The notes below the pieces were generated by a model. The model saw only the letters and a list, made by a program, of their open reading frames with translations. It searched no databases and had not been told where the DNA came from. A program made the position numbers and the translations under genes. This document shows positions 46,171 through 55,147 of a stretch of DNA of 64,000 nucleotides, in pieces. Within the stretch, counting starts at the first letter, position 1. Every line of letters begins with the position of its first letter. The stretch is from Mycobacterium bohemicum DSM 44277 (lineage in GTDB: Bacteria > Actinomycetota > Actinomycetes > Mycobacteriales > Mycobacteriaceae): contig NZ_CSTD01000001.1 in NCBI RefSeq assembly GCF_001053185.1, positions 1,668,333-1,732,332 on the forward strand. Reading direction: 5' to 3'.

Positions 46171-46669
46171 TCCGGAGGCGCCCGGGTCCAAATCGCCGCA
46201 GACGGAGCTGGGTCAGGCCTTGCGGATGGCGTGGTGGAGCTACGTCCACCGGATCGACACCGACATGGAGGCGGCGGGGTACCCGGAGCGGCGCGCCGCC
46301 ATGAACTACGTGTTCGCCCTGTACGCCCAGCCCGCGCCGCTCACCATTTCGCAGATGGGGCGGCAGTTCGACGTGAGTCGGCAAGCCGCCAGCAAGATCG
46401 TCGCCGACCTGCGCCGGCGGGGCTACGTCGACGTCGTCGCGTCGACGGAAGACCAGCGGGAGAAGGTGGTCGAGCTCACCGACAAGGCGGTCGAGCACGT
46501 CCGGGCCCGCCTGCACGCGGCCGCCGCGCTGGACCGGGCCGTGCGCAGGCGTGTCGGTGCCGACGGCCTCGAACGGCTGCACCGGGCGCTCGAGGCCGTC
46601 GGCGAAGTCGCCAGGGGCAACGCCGAGCTCGACCCCGCCAACTTGTACCGGGCGCCCGACCTGTGGTGA
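46160..46669 (+). CDS. MarR-family regulator
   Basis: A 169-aa winged-helix regulator. The HTH is LTISQMGRQFDVSRQAASKIV, followed by the wing around VASTEDQREKVVELT (quoted in parts). The frame could begin at a TTG at 46142, but the ATG at 46160 lies 7 nt after TAGACT, suggesting a leaderless transcript. It probably controls itself and the divergent His/Pro-rich secreted protein through TTGWCA half-sites. Confidence 0.87.
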   Translation: MVVNPEAPGSKSPQTELGQALRMAWWSYVHRIDTDMEAAGYPERRAAMNYVFALYAQPAPLTISQMGRQFDVSRQAASKIVADLRRRGYVDVVASTEDQREKVVELTDKAVEHVRARLHAAAALDRAVRRRVGADGLERLHRALEAVGEVARGNAELDPANLYRAPDLW

Positions 46670-46724
46670 GGCGACACGCAGGATGTTGGCAGTTTTCTGC
46701 CGAGCGTTACCGCGAACCTTGACC

Positions 46725-46730
46725 TACCGT
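46725..46730 (+). promoter_or_regulatory. -10 element of leaderless MHS transporter gene
   Basis: TACCGT ends 7 nt before the GTG at 46738. The same hexamer with the same spacing precedes glgM in this window. Confidence 0.5.
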
Positions 46731-46737
46731 CGTAACC

Positions 46738-48069
46738 GTGCAGCAAGACAGCTCGACGGCGGCGGTTCGGGACCGCCCCCAGACCACCCCGCTGGGCCGG
46801 GTGGCGGCGGCCTGCCTGGTCGGCTCGGCCATCGAGTTCTACGACTTCCTGATCTACGGCACCGCGGCGGCGCTGGTGTTTCCCACCGTGTTCTTTCCCC
46901 GCCTGAGCCCGACTGTCGCGATGATCGCCTCGATGGGAACGTTCGCCACGGCGTTCCTGTCGCGGCCGCTGGGCGCGGCCTTCTTCGGCTACTTCGGCGA
47001 CCGGCTGGGCCGCAAGAAGACCCTGGTGGCGACGCTGCTGATCATGGCCGTCTCCACGGTGTCGGTGGGCCTGGTTCCCAGCACCGCCGCCATCGGCGTG
47101 GCCGCGCCGCTGATCCTCGTCGCGCTGCGGCTGCTGCAGGGTTTCGCGGTGGGCGGCGAATGGGCGGGCTCGGCGCTGCTCAGCGCCGAGTACGCGCCGC
47201 CGGGCAAGCGCGGCCGCTACGGCATGTTCACGCTGCTGGGCGGCGGCACCGCCGGCGTGCTGTCCAGCCTGACGTTCCTGGGCGTGAACGTCACCATCGG
47301 GGAGAACAGCCCCGCGTTCCTGCAGTGGGGATGGCGCATTCCATTCCTGATCAGCGCCGCGCTGATCGGTTTCGCGCTGTATGTGCGGCTCAACATCGAC
47401 GAGACCCCGGTGTTCGCCGAGGAGAAGGCCCGCCACCTGGTGCCCAAGGCGCCGCTGGCCGAGGTGCTGCACCTGCAGCGCCGCGAGGTGTTGCTGGCCG
47501 CGGGCGCCATGCTCAGCGCGTTCGGCTTCGCCTACATGGGCAACACCTACCTGATCATGTACGCCCACTCCCACCTGGGATACACCCGCAGCTTCATCTG
47601 GTCCGTCGGCGTGCTGACCGGCTTGGCGAGCATTTCCTCCATTGCGGTCTCGGCGACCCTCTCCGATCGGGTCGGGCGCCGGCGCGTGATGCTGGTGGGG
47701 TGGGCGCTGTGCCTGCCGTGGGGATTCGCGGTGCTGCCGCTGATGAACACTCGCAATCCCGTGCTGTACGCGGTCGCCGTCGTCGGGATCGCCGTCGTCG
47801 CCCCGATCGGCTCGGGGCCCACCGCGGCGTTCATCCCGGAGCTGTTCGCCACCCGCTACCGCTACAGCGGGTCGGCGCTGGCGCAGAACCTGGCCGGGGT
47901 GATCGGCGGCGCGCTGCCGCCGCTGCTCGCGGGCACGCTGATGGCCAGCTACGGCAGCTGGTCGATCGGGTTGATGCTTTCCATCCTGGCCGTGACGAGC
48001 CTGGTGTGCACGTATCTGCTGCCGGAAACCAACGCGACCGCGCCGCTGACCGTGGAACCCCCGGCGTGA
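46738..48069 (+). CDS. MFS transporter, metabolite:H+ symporter (MHS) family
   Basis: A 443-aa, 12-helix permease and the positional homologue of Rv1200. Family motifs are SAIEFYDFLIYG in helix 1, FFGYFGDRLGRKKTL in the loop after helix 2 and RLLQGFAVGGEWAGSALL (helix 4). Members import shikimate, proline/betaine or alpha-ketoglutarate with protons; which one applies here cannot be told. GTG start, leaderless. It converges with dapD with one base between the stops. Confidence 0.9.
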   Translation: MQQDSSTAAVRDRPQTTPLGRVAAACLVGSAIEFYDFLIYGTAAALVFPTVFFPRLSPTVAMIASMGTFATAFLSRPLGAAFFGYFGDRLGRKKTLVATLLIMAVSTVSVGLVPSTAAIGVAAPLILVALRLLQGFAVGGEWAGSALLSAEYAPPGKRGRYGMFTLLGGGTAGVLSSLTFLGVNVTIGENSPAFLQWGWRIPFLISAALIGFALYVRLNIDETPVFAEEKARHLVPKAPLAEVLHLQRREVLLAAGAMLSAFGFAYMGNTYLIMYAHSHLGYTRSFIWSVGVLTGLASISSIAVSATLSDRVGRRRVMLVGWALCLPWGFAVLPLMNTRNPVLYAVAVVGIAVVAPIGSGPTAAFIPELFATRYRYSGSALAQNLAGVIGGALPPLLAGTLMASYGSWSIGLMLSILAVTSLVCTYLLPETNATAPLTVEPPA

Positions 48070-48070
48070 C

Positions 48071-49015
48071 TCAGTTGGCGTGCAGCTCCTCGTTGAGCGC
48101 GATGCCCTGACCGTCGCGCGAGACCGCCTCGACGGCTCCCGTCACCGAATTGCGGCGGAACAGAACATTGTTGGCGCCGGATAGCTCGCGCGCTTTGACC
48201 GCCTTGCCGTCGGGCATGGTGACCTTGGTGCCCGCGGTGACGTAGAGGCCGGCCTCGATGACGCAGTCGTCGCCCAGCGAGATGCCCACGCCCGCGTTGG
48301 CGCCGAGCAGGCAGCGCTTGCCGATCGAGATCACCTCGGTGCCGCCGCCGGACAGCGTGCCCATGATGGACGCCCCGCCGCCGATGTCGGAGCCGTCGCC
48401 CACCACCACGCCCGCCGAGATGCGGCCCTCCACCATCGAGGCGCCCAGGGTGCCGGCGTTGTAGTTGACGAAGCCCTCGTGCATCACGGTGGTGCCCGGC
48501 GCCAGGTGGGCGCCGAGCCGCACCCGGTCGGCGTCGGCGATGCGCACCCCGGTCGGCACGACGTAGTCGACCATCCGCGGGAACTTGTCCACGCCGTAGA
48601 CGGTCACCGGTCCGTGGCGGCGCAGCTTGGTCCGGACCGCCTCGAAGCCCTCGACCGCGCAGGGCCCGCGATTGGTCCACACCACGTTCGTCAGGATCCC
48701 GAACAGGCCGCCGGCGTTGAGCCCGTGCGGCGGTACGAGGCGGTGCGACAGCAGGTGCAGCCGCAGGTAGGCGTCGTGGGCGTCGGCGGCGACGTCGTCC
48801 AGCGAGCCGATGACCGTGCGCACGACGACGGTCTGGGTGCCACGGTCCTCGTCGCGGCCCGTCAGGGCGGCCAGGTCCGGGGGTGCGTCGGGCTGGTCGA
48901 GCCTGGTGGTGGCGCTGGTGCCCTCGGCGGTCAGCTCCGGGGCGGGGAACCACGTGTCGAGGATCGATCCGTCCGCGGCCAGCGTCGCCAGCCCGATACC
49001 TACTGCTCCGGTCAC
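48071..49015 (-). CDS. dapD: Tetrahydrodipicolinate N-succinyltransferase DapD
   Basis: Transfers succinate from succinyl-CoA to tetrahydrodipicolinate in lysine/DAP synthesis. The C-terminal left-handed beta-helix is plain from hexapeptide turns such as [14 protein letters not shown] and [20 protein letters not shown] (in shorter parts), and the whole is close to Rv1201c (317 aa). GTG 49015 gives 314 aa; the M. tuberculosis start would fall at a CTG three codons earlier. It diverges from dapE, with a long hairpin in the gap. Confidence 0.94.
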   Translation of the reverse strand: MTGAVGIGLATLAADGSILDTWFPAPELTAEGTSATTRLDQPDAPPDLAALTGRDEDRGTQTVVVRTVIGSLDDVAADAHDAYLRLHLLSHRLVPPHGLNAGGLFGILTNVVWTNRGPCAVEGFEAVRTKLRRHGPVTVYGVDKFPRMVDYVVPTGVRIADADRVRLGAHLAPGTTVMHEGFVNYNAGTLGASMVEGRISAGVVVGDGSDIGGGASIMGTLSGGGTEVISIGKRCLLGANAGVGISLGDDCVIEAGLYVTAGTKVTMPDGKAVKARELSGANNVLFRRNSVTGAVEAVSRDGQGIALNEELHAN

Positions 49016-49036
49016 GGCGGTCAGGTTACTTTGGCC

Positions 49037-49098
49037 GCCGAGCAGACACAGAATCGCATCCCGAGCCCGCCGCGAGTGCGATTCTGCGTCTGCTCGGC
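49037..49098. repeat. 22-bp inverted repeat in the dapD/dapE promoter region
   Basis: The arms 49037-49058 and 49077-49098 (GCCGAGCAGACACAGAATCG and its partner, each 22 nt) are complementary except for one base, around an 18-nt loop. The element fills most of the 94-bp gap between the divergent genes and ends on the first base of the dapE -10 sequence. From memory, GAGCAGACGC-type repeats are common in non-coding DNA of mycobacteria, so it may be a mobile or dispersed palindrome with a regulatory effect. Confidence 0.75.
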
Positions 49099-49103
49099 AT
49101 ACT
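49098..49103 (+). promoter_or_regulatory. -10 element of leaderless dapE
   Basis: CATACT lies 6 nt before the GTG at 49110. The long inverted repeat occupies the place of the -35 element. Confidence 0.45.
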
Positions 49104-49109
49104 GGGGGC

Positions 49110-50174
49110 GTGCTGGACTTGCGCGGGGACCCGATCGAGCTGACCGCCGCGCTGGTCGACATCCCCAGCGAGTCGCGGGACGAGGCCCGCCTGGCCGACG
49201 AGGTGGAGGCCGCGCTGCGCGCCCAGACGTCGGGCTTCGAGATCGTCCGCAACGGCAACGCGGTGCTGGCGCGCACGTCGCTGGGCCGCCCGTCGCGGGT
49301 GCTGCTGGCCGGGCACCTGGACACCGTGCCGGCGGCCGGAAACCTGCCCAGCCGCCTGGACGGCGGGGAGCTGTACGGCTGCGGCACCTCGGACATGAAA
49401 TCCGGGGACGCGGTCTTCCTGCACCTGGCCGCCACGGTCGCCGAACCGGCCCACGACCTGACGCTGGTGCTCTACGACTGCGAGGAGATCGACGCGGCCG
49501 CAAACGGACTGGGCCGCATCGAGCGCGAGCTGGGGGACTGGCTGCTGGCCGATGTGGCCATCCTGGGCGAGCCCACCGGCGGCTACATCGAGGCCGGCTG
49601 CCAGGGCACGCTGCGCGTGGTGATCAGCGTGGCCGGAACGCGGGCGCATTCCGCGCGATCCTGGTTGGGCGACAACGCGATTCACAAGCTCGGTGCGGTG
49701 CTCGACCGGCTGGCCGCGTATCGGCCGCGCAGCGTGGACATCGACGGGTGCGAGTACCGCGAGGGCCTGTCGGCGGTGCGCATCGACGGCGGTGTGGCCG
49801 GCAACGTGATCCCCGACGCGGCGTCGCTGACCGTCAACTTCCGCTTCGCCCCCGACCGGTCGGCGGCCGACGCCCTGGCGCACGTGCACGAGGTGTTCGA
49901 CGGGCTCGACGTGCGCATCGAGCAGACCGACTCCGCGGCCGGGGCGCTGCCGGGCCTGTCCCAGCCCGCGGCCAAGGCTCTCGTCGAGGCCGCCGGCGGG
50001 CAGGTGCGGGCGAAGTACGGCTGGACCGACGTGGCGCGGTTCGCCGCCCTCGGGGTGCCGGCGGTCAATTTCGGGCCCGGCGACCCGAACCTGGCGCATA
50101 TGCGCGACGAGCGGGTCGACGTCGGTGCGATCACCGCCGCGGTGGAGATGCTGCGGCGGTATCTGAGCGCGTAG
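49110..50174 (+). CDS. dapE: Succinyl-diaminopimelate desuccinylase DapE
   Basis: Removes succinate from N-succinyl-LL-DAP. A 354-aa M20-family zinc peptidase-fold enzyme identical in length to Rv1202. Metal and catalytic motifs are [28 protein letters not shown] (catalytic Glu pair) and, near the end, [13 protein letters not shown] with the last His ligand. GTG 49110 matches the start of the M. tuberculosis protein. It diverges from dapD, so both succinylase-branch genes share the hairpin-containing control region. Confidence 0.95.
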   Translation: MLDLRGDPIELTAALVDIPSESRDEARLADEVEAALRAQTSGFEIVRNGNAVLARTSLGRPSRVLLAGHLDTVPAAGNLPSRLDGGELYGCGTSDMKSGDAVFLHLAATVAEPAHDLTLVLYDCEEIDAAANGLGRIERELGDWLLADVAILGEPTGGYIEAGCQGTLRVVISVAGTRAHSARSWLGDNAIHKLGAVLDRLAAYRPRSVDIDGCEYREGLSAVRIDGGVAGNVIPDAASLTVNFRFAPDRSAADALAHVHEVFDGLDVRIEQTDSAAGALPGLSQPAAKALVEAAGGQVRAKYGWTDVARFAALGVPAVNFGPGDPNLAHMRDERVDVGAITAAVEMLRRYLSA

Positions 50175-50180
50175 CCGGCC

Positions 50181-50200
50181 GTAGCACATCTTGCTACAAT
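50181..50200. promoter_or_regulatory. vapBC operator and -10 element
   Basis: GTAGCA (50181-50186) and TGCTAC (50192-50197) form a perfect inverted repeat. It overlaps the -10 sequence TACAAT (50195-50200), which ends 6 nt before the antitoxin ATG. Binding of the antitoxin-toxin complex here would shut its own promoter. Confidence 0.65.
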
Positions 50201-50206
50201 GGCCGG

Positions 50207-50455
50207 ATGGCCCGGACCATCGCCCAACGCGAGCTGCGCAACGACAACGCCAAGGTCATCGAAGCGGTGACGGCCGGTGAGACGTTCGTCGTCACTCGCA
50301 ACGGTGAACCGGTGGCCGAGCTTCGCCCGATCACGGCCGGTCGTCGTGCGTTCGTCACCCGGGATGACGTCGCGGCCCTCGGCGCAGCCGCCGTACGCAT
50401 TGACCACCGTCGGTTCCGCGCCGACCTCGACAGGCTCATAGACCAGGGGCTTTGA
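50207..50455 (+). CDS. vapB: VapB-type antitoxin (Phd/YefM fold)
   Basis: An 82-aa antitoxin. The N-terminus (RTIAQRELRNDNAKVIEAV, then GETFVVTRNGEPVAEL) is the Phd/YefM DNA-binding fold, and the C-terminal tail with RRFRADLDRLIDQGL should wrap the toxin. ATG 50207 is leaderless, 6 nt after TACAAT. The toxin gene begins within 3 bp of the stop. The pair is placed between dapE and a GH5 gene, where M. tuberculosis has no toxin pair as far as I recall. Confidence 0.88.
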   Translation: MARTIAQRELRNDNAKVIEAVTAGETFVVTRNGEPVAELRPITAGRRAFVTRDDVAALGAAAVRIDHRRFRADLDRLIDQGL

Positions 50456-50457
50456 CG

Positions 50458-50853
50458 GTGTCATCCGGTCTCCTGGACACGTCGGTCGTCATCGACTGGC
50501 ACGATCCGGCCGTCATCGCCGCATTGCCCGATGAGATGGCCATCTCCGCGATCACCGCCGCCGAACTGGCCTCCGGTCCACACCTCACCGACAACACTGT
50601 GGAAGCCGCGAAACGACAGGCTCGGTTGCAAGAAGTTGAATCCCTTCTCGAACCGCTCCCGTTCGACGCAGCGGCCGCGCGTAGCTACGGACTCGTGGTC
50701 GCGGTCGTGATCACAGAAGGAAGGAAACCGCGGAGCCGGTTCGCCGACCTGCTGATCGCGGCCACCGCACATGCGAACCGCCTCGATCTCTACACCCGCA
50801 ACGGTGAAGACTTCACCGGGCTTGACGGCCTTGTTCGGGTCGTAAGCATCTGA
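50458..50853 (+). CDS. vapC: VapC toxin, PIN-domain ribonuclease
   Basis: A 131-aa PIN-domain RNase that would cleave tRNA or rRNA when free of antitoxin. The acidic metal site is complete: Asp in LLDTSVVIDW, Glu in AAELASG, Asp in FADLLIAATA and an acidic pair in RNGEDFTGL. GTG 50458 has AGGGG at good spacing; a TTG at 50452 would overlap the antitoxin stop and is less likely. Its stop is 3 bp from that of the convergent GH5 gene. Confidence 0.9.
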   Translation: MSSGLLDTSVVIDWHDPAVIAALPDEMAISAITAAELASGPHLTDNTVEAAKRQARLQEVESLLEPLPFDAAAARSYGLVVAVVITEGRKPRSRFADLLIAATAHANRLDLYTRNGEDFTGLDGLVRVVSI

Positions 50854-50856
50854 ACC

Positions 50857-52344
50857 TCAAGGCGTCACGACGACGTCGACGCGGTCGGCGCCGGGGTCGG
50901 CCACCACCGCGAGCACCGGGGCATTGGGCGGCGAAACCGCTTGCCCGCCTTTGATATTCACGTGATAGCCGTTCGGGTACTCGATCGGGGGCACCGAGAC
51001 CAGCGTCTGCGCGCCGGGTGTGAAGCGTCCGGCACGGTCGGCGCGCTCGGTCGTGTAGCACAATCGGAACGTGTTCGAGCGGAACGACCACTCCCTCGGC
51101 GTACCCGCCACGACCTGAGGGTAGGGCGCGGCCAGCACCGCCAGCTTCGCCGTGTTGACGTTGGTGCCGGTCGGCGGCTGGCTCGGGTCGAACACCAGCG
51201 CCTGATTGGTCGGCGACGAACTCGTCTTGTCGTTGCCCGTATACGCCCATTCCAGCCAGCCCATCCGGTGGCGGTCGGTGTGGCGCATCACCTCCGCCAG
51301 GTTGGCCAGGTCGTTGGTGGCGCCGAATTCGGTCAGCAGCGGGGGAATCCGGTTGATGTCCGCATACAGTTCGGCGTTGGTGATCGTCAGGCCGTCCTGC
51401 AGGCCACAGGTGGTGTTCTGGTGCAACACCGACTCGATTGCGCAGTAGTCGTGGAAGGCGAACCCGGTGCTCGGGTCCACCACGCGGCCCATGTCGGTGT
51501 GAATCCCCTCGTCGAACAACAGGTTCGGCTCGAAGAACACCAGCGTGGTGGGGTCGGCGGCGCGTATCGCCGGGACGACCTTGCGGTAGAACTCGACCAT
51601 CTTGTGGTCCTGCAGTGGGCAGCCCAGGACCGGGTTGAAGCAGCCCTCCCACAGGATGCCGGCCCACGGCTCGTTGATCACCTCATAGCCGAAAACGCCT
51701 GGGACGCCGTGGAAGAACGCCGCGGCGTGCGCCCAGGCGCGCGTGTAGTGGTCCTGCAGCCCGATCCCGTCGGGCGCCGGGTTGTTGTGCCAGAAGGCGT
51801 GCCAGGCATACTGCTCGGCCGGGTTGGCGAAGTAGTTGCCCGGAAAGCCGAGCTGCGGGTTGGGCAGCCCGCGGGTCTGCACGGCCCAGGGTGGGGCGCC
51901 TTCGCCCTGGAACACCTCGTTGTAGAGGTCTTGGTGGAAGTCGAGCAGGCTGACGATGCCGTGGGACGCCAGCGTCGTCACCGTCTGCGCGATCGAGGTC
52001 AGGTAGTTGTCGTCATAGCTCAGCGGCTGCGGTTCCACCGCGGCCCAGATCACCCCCACCCGCATCGCGTTAAAGCCATTGGCCGCAAGGAAAGCCGCGT
52101 CGTCATCGCCGAACCCGTCGGCCGACGGCTCGTAGGGGGGCACCTTGTACACCTGGTTGAGCCCGTGCAGCACGACCACCCGGCCGTCGGCGTCCGTCAT
52201 CCAGCGGCCGGCGTGACCGAGCGGCATGGTCGGCCCCGGGGCCATCGCCAACGCCGCCGGCGGGGCGACAACGGACGATCCGTCAGTCGTCAGCGCCGCG
52301 ATCAGCAGGCCGACCGCGACCAGCCGGCTCGCACGGATCCGCAT
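50857..52344 (-). CDS. Secreted GH5 endoglycoceramidase-like hydrolase
   Basis: A 495-aa exported glycoside hydrolase. The signal peptide spans about residues 1-35 (MRIRASRLVAVGLLIAAL onwards). The TIM barrel has LHGLNQVYKVPPY, LLDFHQDLYNEVFQGEGAP, the acid/base Glu in YEVINEPWAG and the nucleophile Glu in LLTEFGAT, all features of the endoglycoceramidase branch of GH5. A C-terminal beta domain covers the last ~90 residues. ATG 52344 follows GGAGG; the frame is open to 52383. Such enzymes cut sugar chains from glycosphingolipids, which in this organism might be host or environmental lipids. Confidence 0.85.
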   Translation of the reverse strand: MRIRASRLVAVGLLIAALTTDGSSVVAPPAALAMAPGPTMPLGHAGRWMTDADGRVVVLHGLNQVYKVPPYEPSADGFGDDDAAFLAANGFNAMRVGVIWAAVEPQPLSYDDNYLTSIAQTVTTLASHGIVSLLDFHQDLYNEVFQGEGAPPWAVQTRGLPNPQLGFPGNYFANPAEQYAWHAFWHNNPAPDGIGLQDHYTRAWAHAAAFFHGVPGVFGYEVINEPWAGILWEGCFNPVLGCPLQDHKMVEFYRKVVPAIRAADPTTLVFFEPNLLFDEGIHTDMGRVVDPSTGFAFHDYCAIESVLHQNTTCGLQDGLTITNAELYADINRIPPLLTEFGATNDLANLAEVMRHTDRHRMGWLEWAYTGNDKTSSSPTNQALVFDPSQPPTGTNVNTAKLAVLAAPYPQVVAGTPREWSFRSNTFRLCYTTERADRAGRFTPGAQTLVSVPPIEYPNGYHVNIKGGQAVSPPNAPVLAVVADPGADRVDVVVTP

Positions 52345-52407
52345 CGGGCCTCCAAACCGCCGGCTCAACCGCAACTGCCGCAATCAGGAAACGGTGACGG
52401 CTGATCG

Positions 52408-54465
52408 TCACCGCGCCAACACGACGCGGTCACGGTTCGCGCACGATTCGGCGAGCCGGCGCGCGGTGACGGCGGCCTCAGTCGCAGCGGCCCGCCTGTT
52501 CTGCGGCGTCGGCGGCGGCCGCGCGCAGGCCGATCGCCGCCAGGTCGCCCGACACCGCCCGCAGCGCAGCGCGGTCGCCTGCCGCCAGCGCGCGGGCATG
52601 GTCGAGAACCAGTCGCCCGACGCGGCGGCCACCGCGCCGGGGCGGTCCCGCATCGACGCCAGCCGCCAGGCCCGCGCCAGGCCGAGCTCCGGGGCGAACA
52701 GCGCCGACTTCGTGCCGTGCCGGGTTTCGGCCCGCCGCAACGCCTTTGCCGATCCCGGGATGTCGCCCTGCTGGGCCAGCGCGGTGGCCAGGAGCATCAG
52801 CGAGAGCGGACCCCAGGAGTAGCCGGTGCGCTCCAACGTGGCGGCGGCCGGACCGAGTAGTGCTGCGGCGGAGGAGAATTCGCCGCCGGCGATGAGCACG
52901 TGTGCCAGCAGCACCTCGCCGATCGCGCGGCCCGGCTGCTGCAGCTCGGCGAAATCGGTGTATTGCTGGGCGATCTCGCGCGCGGCATCCAGCCGGCCCG
53001 CCATCAGCAGGGCGGTGGTCTGGCCCAGGCCGACGGTGAAGCGCAGCAACCCAGGGTGTTCGGCGGCGAAGGCGCGCTGCGCCAGCGGCTCGACGTCATC
53101 GAACCGGCCCTGCCGTGCGGCGCACAGCGCGGCCGCGCTGGCCGCCCAGGCCACCGCCTGGTCGTCGGCCGACGGCGAGGCCAGCACCTCGTGGCCGACG
53201 CGGACGGCGTGCGCCACGTTGCCGGCGTTCATCGCAAACGTCGCGCTCAACGCGTCCAGCGTGGTGCGCGCGCCGGCGTCGGTGACCCGGTTGCGGATCG
53301 TCCGCAGGAACGCGGTGGCCCGCTCGGGCTCGCTGAGCATCCAGAACTGGTTCGCCGCGCGCAGCAGGGTCCAGTCCATCAGCGCGGGTTCGGCCAGCGC
53401 CGTGGAGTCGACCGCGGCCAGCACCTCGTCGGCCTCGCGACCGCGACCGCGCCAGGCCAGGCAGTGCGCGAGCGCGAGCCGCGCCGCCAGGCCAGCCGAC
53501 CGTTCCAGCGCCGCGCGGGCCAGCCGTTCGCCCAGCTCCAGGTCGCCCAGCTGCAATGCGCGCTGCGCGGCGGCGACGACCTCCGTCACCGGTTGCGGGG
53601 CGTCGCTGCCCAGCGCCAGGGAGGCCAGGCGGAGCCGGTCGCTGAGGTGGTCCGACGGGTGCTGGGACAGCAGCGTGACCAGCCGCGTCCGCAGCAGGCG
53701 CTCGTCGTCGGGGCCGAGCGCGGCCCGCGCCCGCTCGGCGAACAGCGGGTGCGCGGTGTAGACCACGGGCTCGTCGGCGCGTCCGCCGCGCACCCGCGTC
53801 TCGGCCGCGCCCCAGTCCACCGCCTCGGAAACCGCCCCGTCGCCGGCGAGGGCGGTCAGATCGTCGACCGACAACGGCTCCTCGACAGCCAGATAACCCA
53901 GCACCGCGCGCGCCGGCCCCGGCAGCTCGGCGAGGAACGCGTCGACCTCTCCGGGTGTCGAAGGGTTCACCGCACCGCCGGGCGGTTCGACGTCGAGGCG
54001 GTCGAGCAGCCCGTCGGTCCACAGCGCCGAGATGGCCTCGGGCGCACCGCCGGCCTCGGCGGTGACGATCATGCGGGCCGTCCCGGCCCGCGCCAGCTGG
54101 TACACCAGCGTGGCGGACAACAGGTCCAGGTCGTGTGCGTCGTCGACGATCAGCAGCAGGTCCCCATCGCAGTCCAGCGAGGCCCGCGCCGCCCGGAGCA
54201 ACGCGGCCGGCTTGCCGATCTCGGCGATCTGCACCAGGTGGCTGAACGCGCCGAAAGGAATGGCCCGCTCGGCGTGCGTGCCAGTGACCCAGCGGGTCAG
54301 GGTTCCCGGATGCCGGGCGCAGTGATCCTCGGCGGCCAACCGGGCCAGGGTGGATTTGCCGACGCCGTCGGGCCCGAGCACCGCCACCCCGCGGCCGGCG
54401 CCCAGGGAAGCGGAGAGCCGTTCCAGGGCCGCGTCGTGCTGGGGCACGTTCCATCGAATCGGCAT
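52408..54465 (-). pseudogene. Degraded LuxR-type AAA regulator (Rv1204c-like)
   Basis: Residues 1-600 are a normal ATP-binding regulator: P-loop GPDGVGKST, Walker B LLLIVDDAHDLD, then tetratricopeptide-like helical repeats rich in Ala. After RDRPGAVAAA (about 52,620) the frame turns into Arg-rich nonsense. The neighbouring minus frame carries the family continuation, LVLDHARALAAGDRAALRAV to AADAAEQAG, until a stop at 52478. The first frame resumes family-like sequence (AVTARRLAES) only to end at 52408, with no LuxR helix-turn-helix. At least two indels and missing segments indicate decay. M. tuberculosis Rv1204c is also shorter than full LuxR regulators. Confidence 0.75.
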
Positions 54466-54528
54466 TGCTGGCGATCTTATTGCGCGCGGTGTGCCTGCCG
54501 CACCGGGCGTGGTCTACCTTTGGCGGAT

Positions 54529-55080
54529 ATGCGCGACGGACGCGATTGGGCGGTGTGCGTGTACTGCGCGTCGGGGCCCGATCACCCCGAATTGCTCGCG
54601 CTCGCCGGCGAACTCGGCGAGGCGATCGCCGAGCGGGGCTGGACGCTGGTGTGGGGCGGTGGCCGGGTGTCGGCCATGGGCGCCGTCGCGAGCGCGGCAC
54701 GGTCGCGCGGCGGCCGGACCGTCGGCGTCATCCCCCAGATCCTGATGCGCCGCGAGATCGCCGACGCCGACGCCGACGAGCTGATCGTCAGCGAGACCAT
54801 GCGCGAGCGCAAGCAGGTGATGGAGGACCGCGCCGACGCGTTCATCGTGCTGCCGGGCGGCGTCGGCACGCTGGACGAACTGCTGGACGCCTGGACCACG
54901 GGCTACCTCGGCCTACACGGCAAACCCATCGTGCTGCTGGACAGCTTCGGTCACTACGAAGGCCTGTGGCGCTGGCTGTGCGGGCTGGCCGATCGCGGCT
55001 ACATCTCACCGGCGGCGATGGACCGCGTGGTGCTGGTCGACAAGGTCGGCGCAGCGCTGGAGGCGTGCGCACCGGAGTGA
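54529..55080 (+). CDS. LOG-family nucleotide phosphoribohydrolase
   Basis: A 183-aa lysine-decarboxylase-like/LOG protein and the positional homologue of Rv1205, which releases cytokinin-type adenine bases from their riboside monophosphates. Motifs are GGGRVSAMG in place of the usual GGGxxGxMG, the conserved ERK in TMRERKQVM and LPGGVGTLDEL (PGGxGTxxE). ATG 54529 follows TACCTT by 8 nt, suggesting a leaderless transcript. It diverges from the degraded regulator, which may once have controlled it. Confidence 0.9.
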   Translation: MRDGRDWAVCVYCASGPDHPELLALAGELGEAIAERGWTLVWGGGRVSAMGAVASAARSRGGRTVGVIPQILMRREIADADADELIVSETMRERKQVMEDRADAFIVLPGGVGTLDELLDAWTTGYLGLHGKPIVLLDSFGHYEGLWRWLCGLADRGYISPAAMDRVVLVDKVGAALEACAPE

Positions 55081-55147
55081 GCCGGCCCGGCATCCCACTA
55101 AGCTGGCCTGATTGCGTTTCGACGGAAATCGAGGGGTGCAGGGGAAA

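Noticed and set aside
52900..54528. Plus-strand extension upstream of the LOG gene
   Set aside because: This open frame is antisense to the AAA regulator; the LOG homology begins at ATG 54529.
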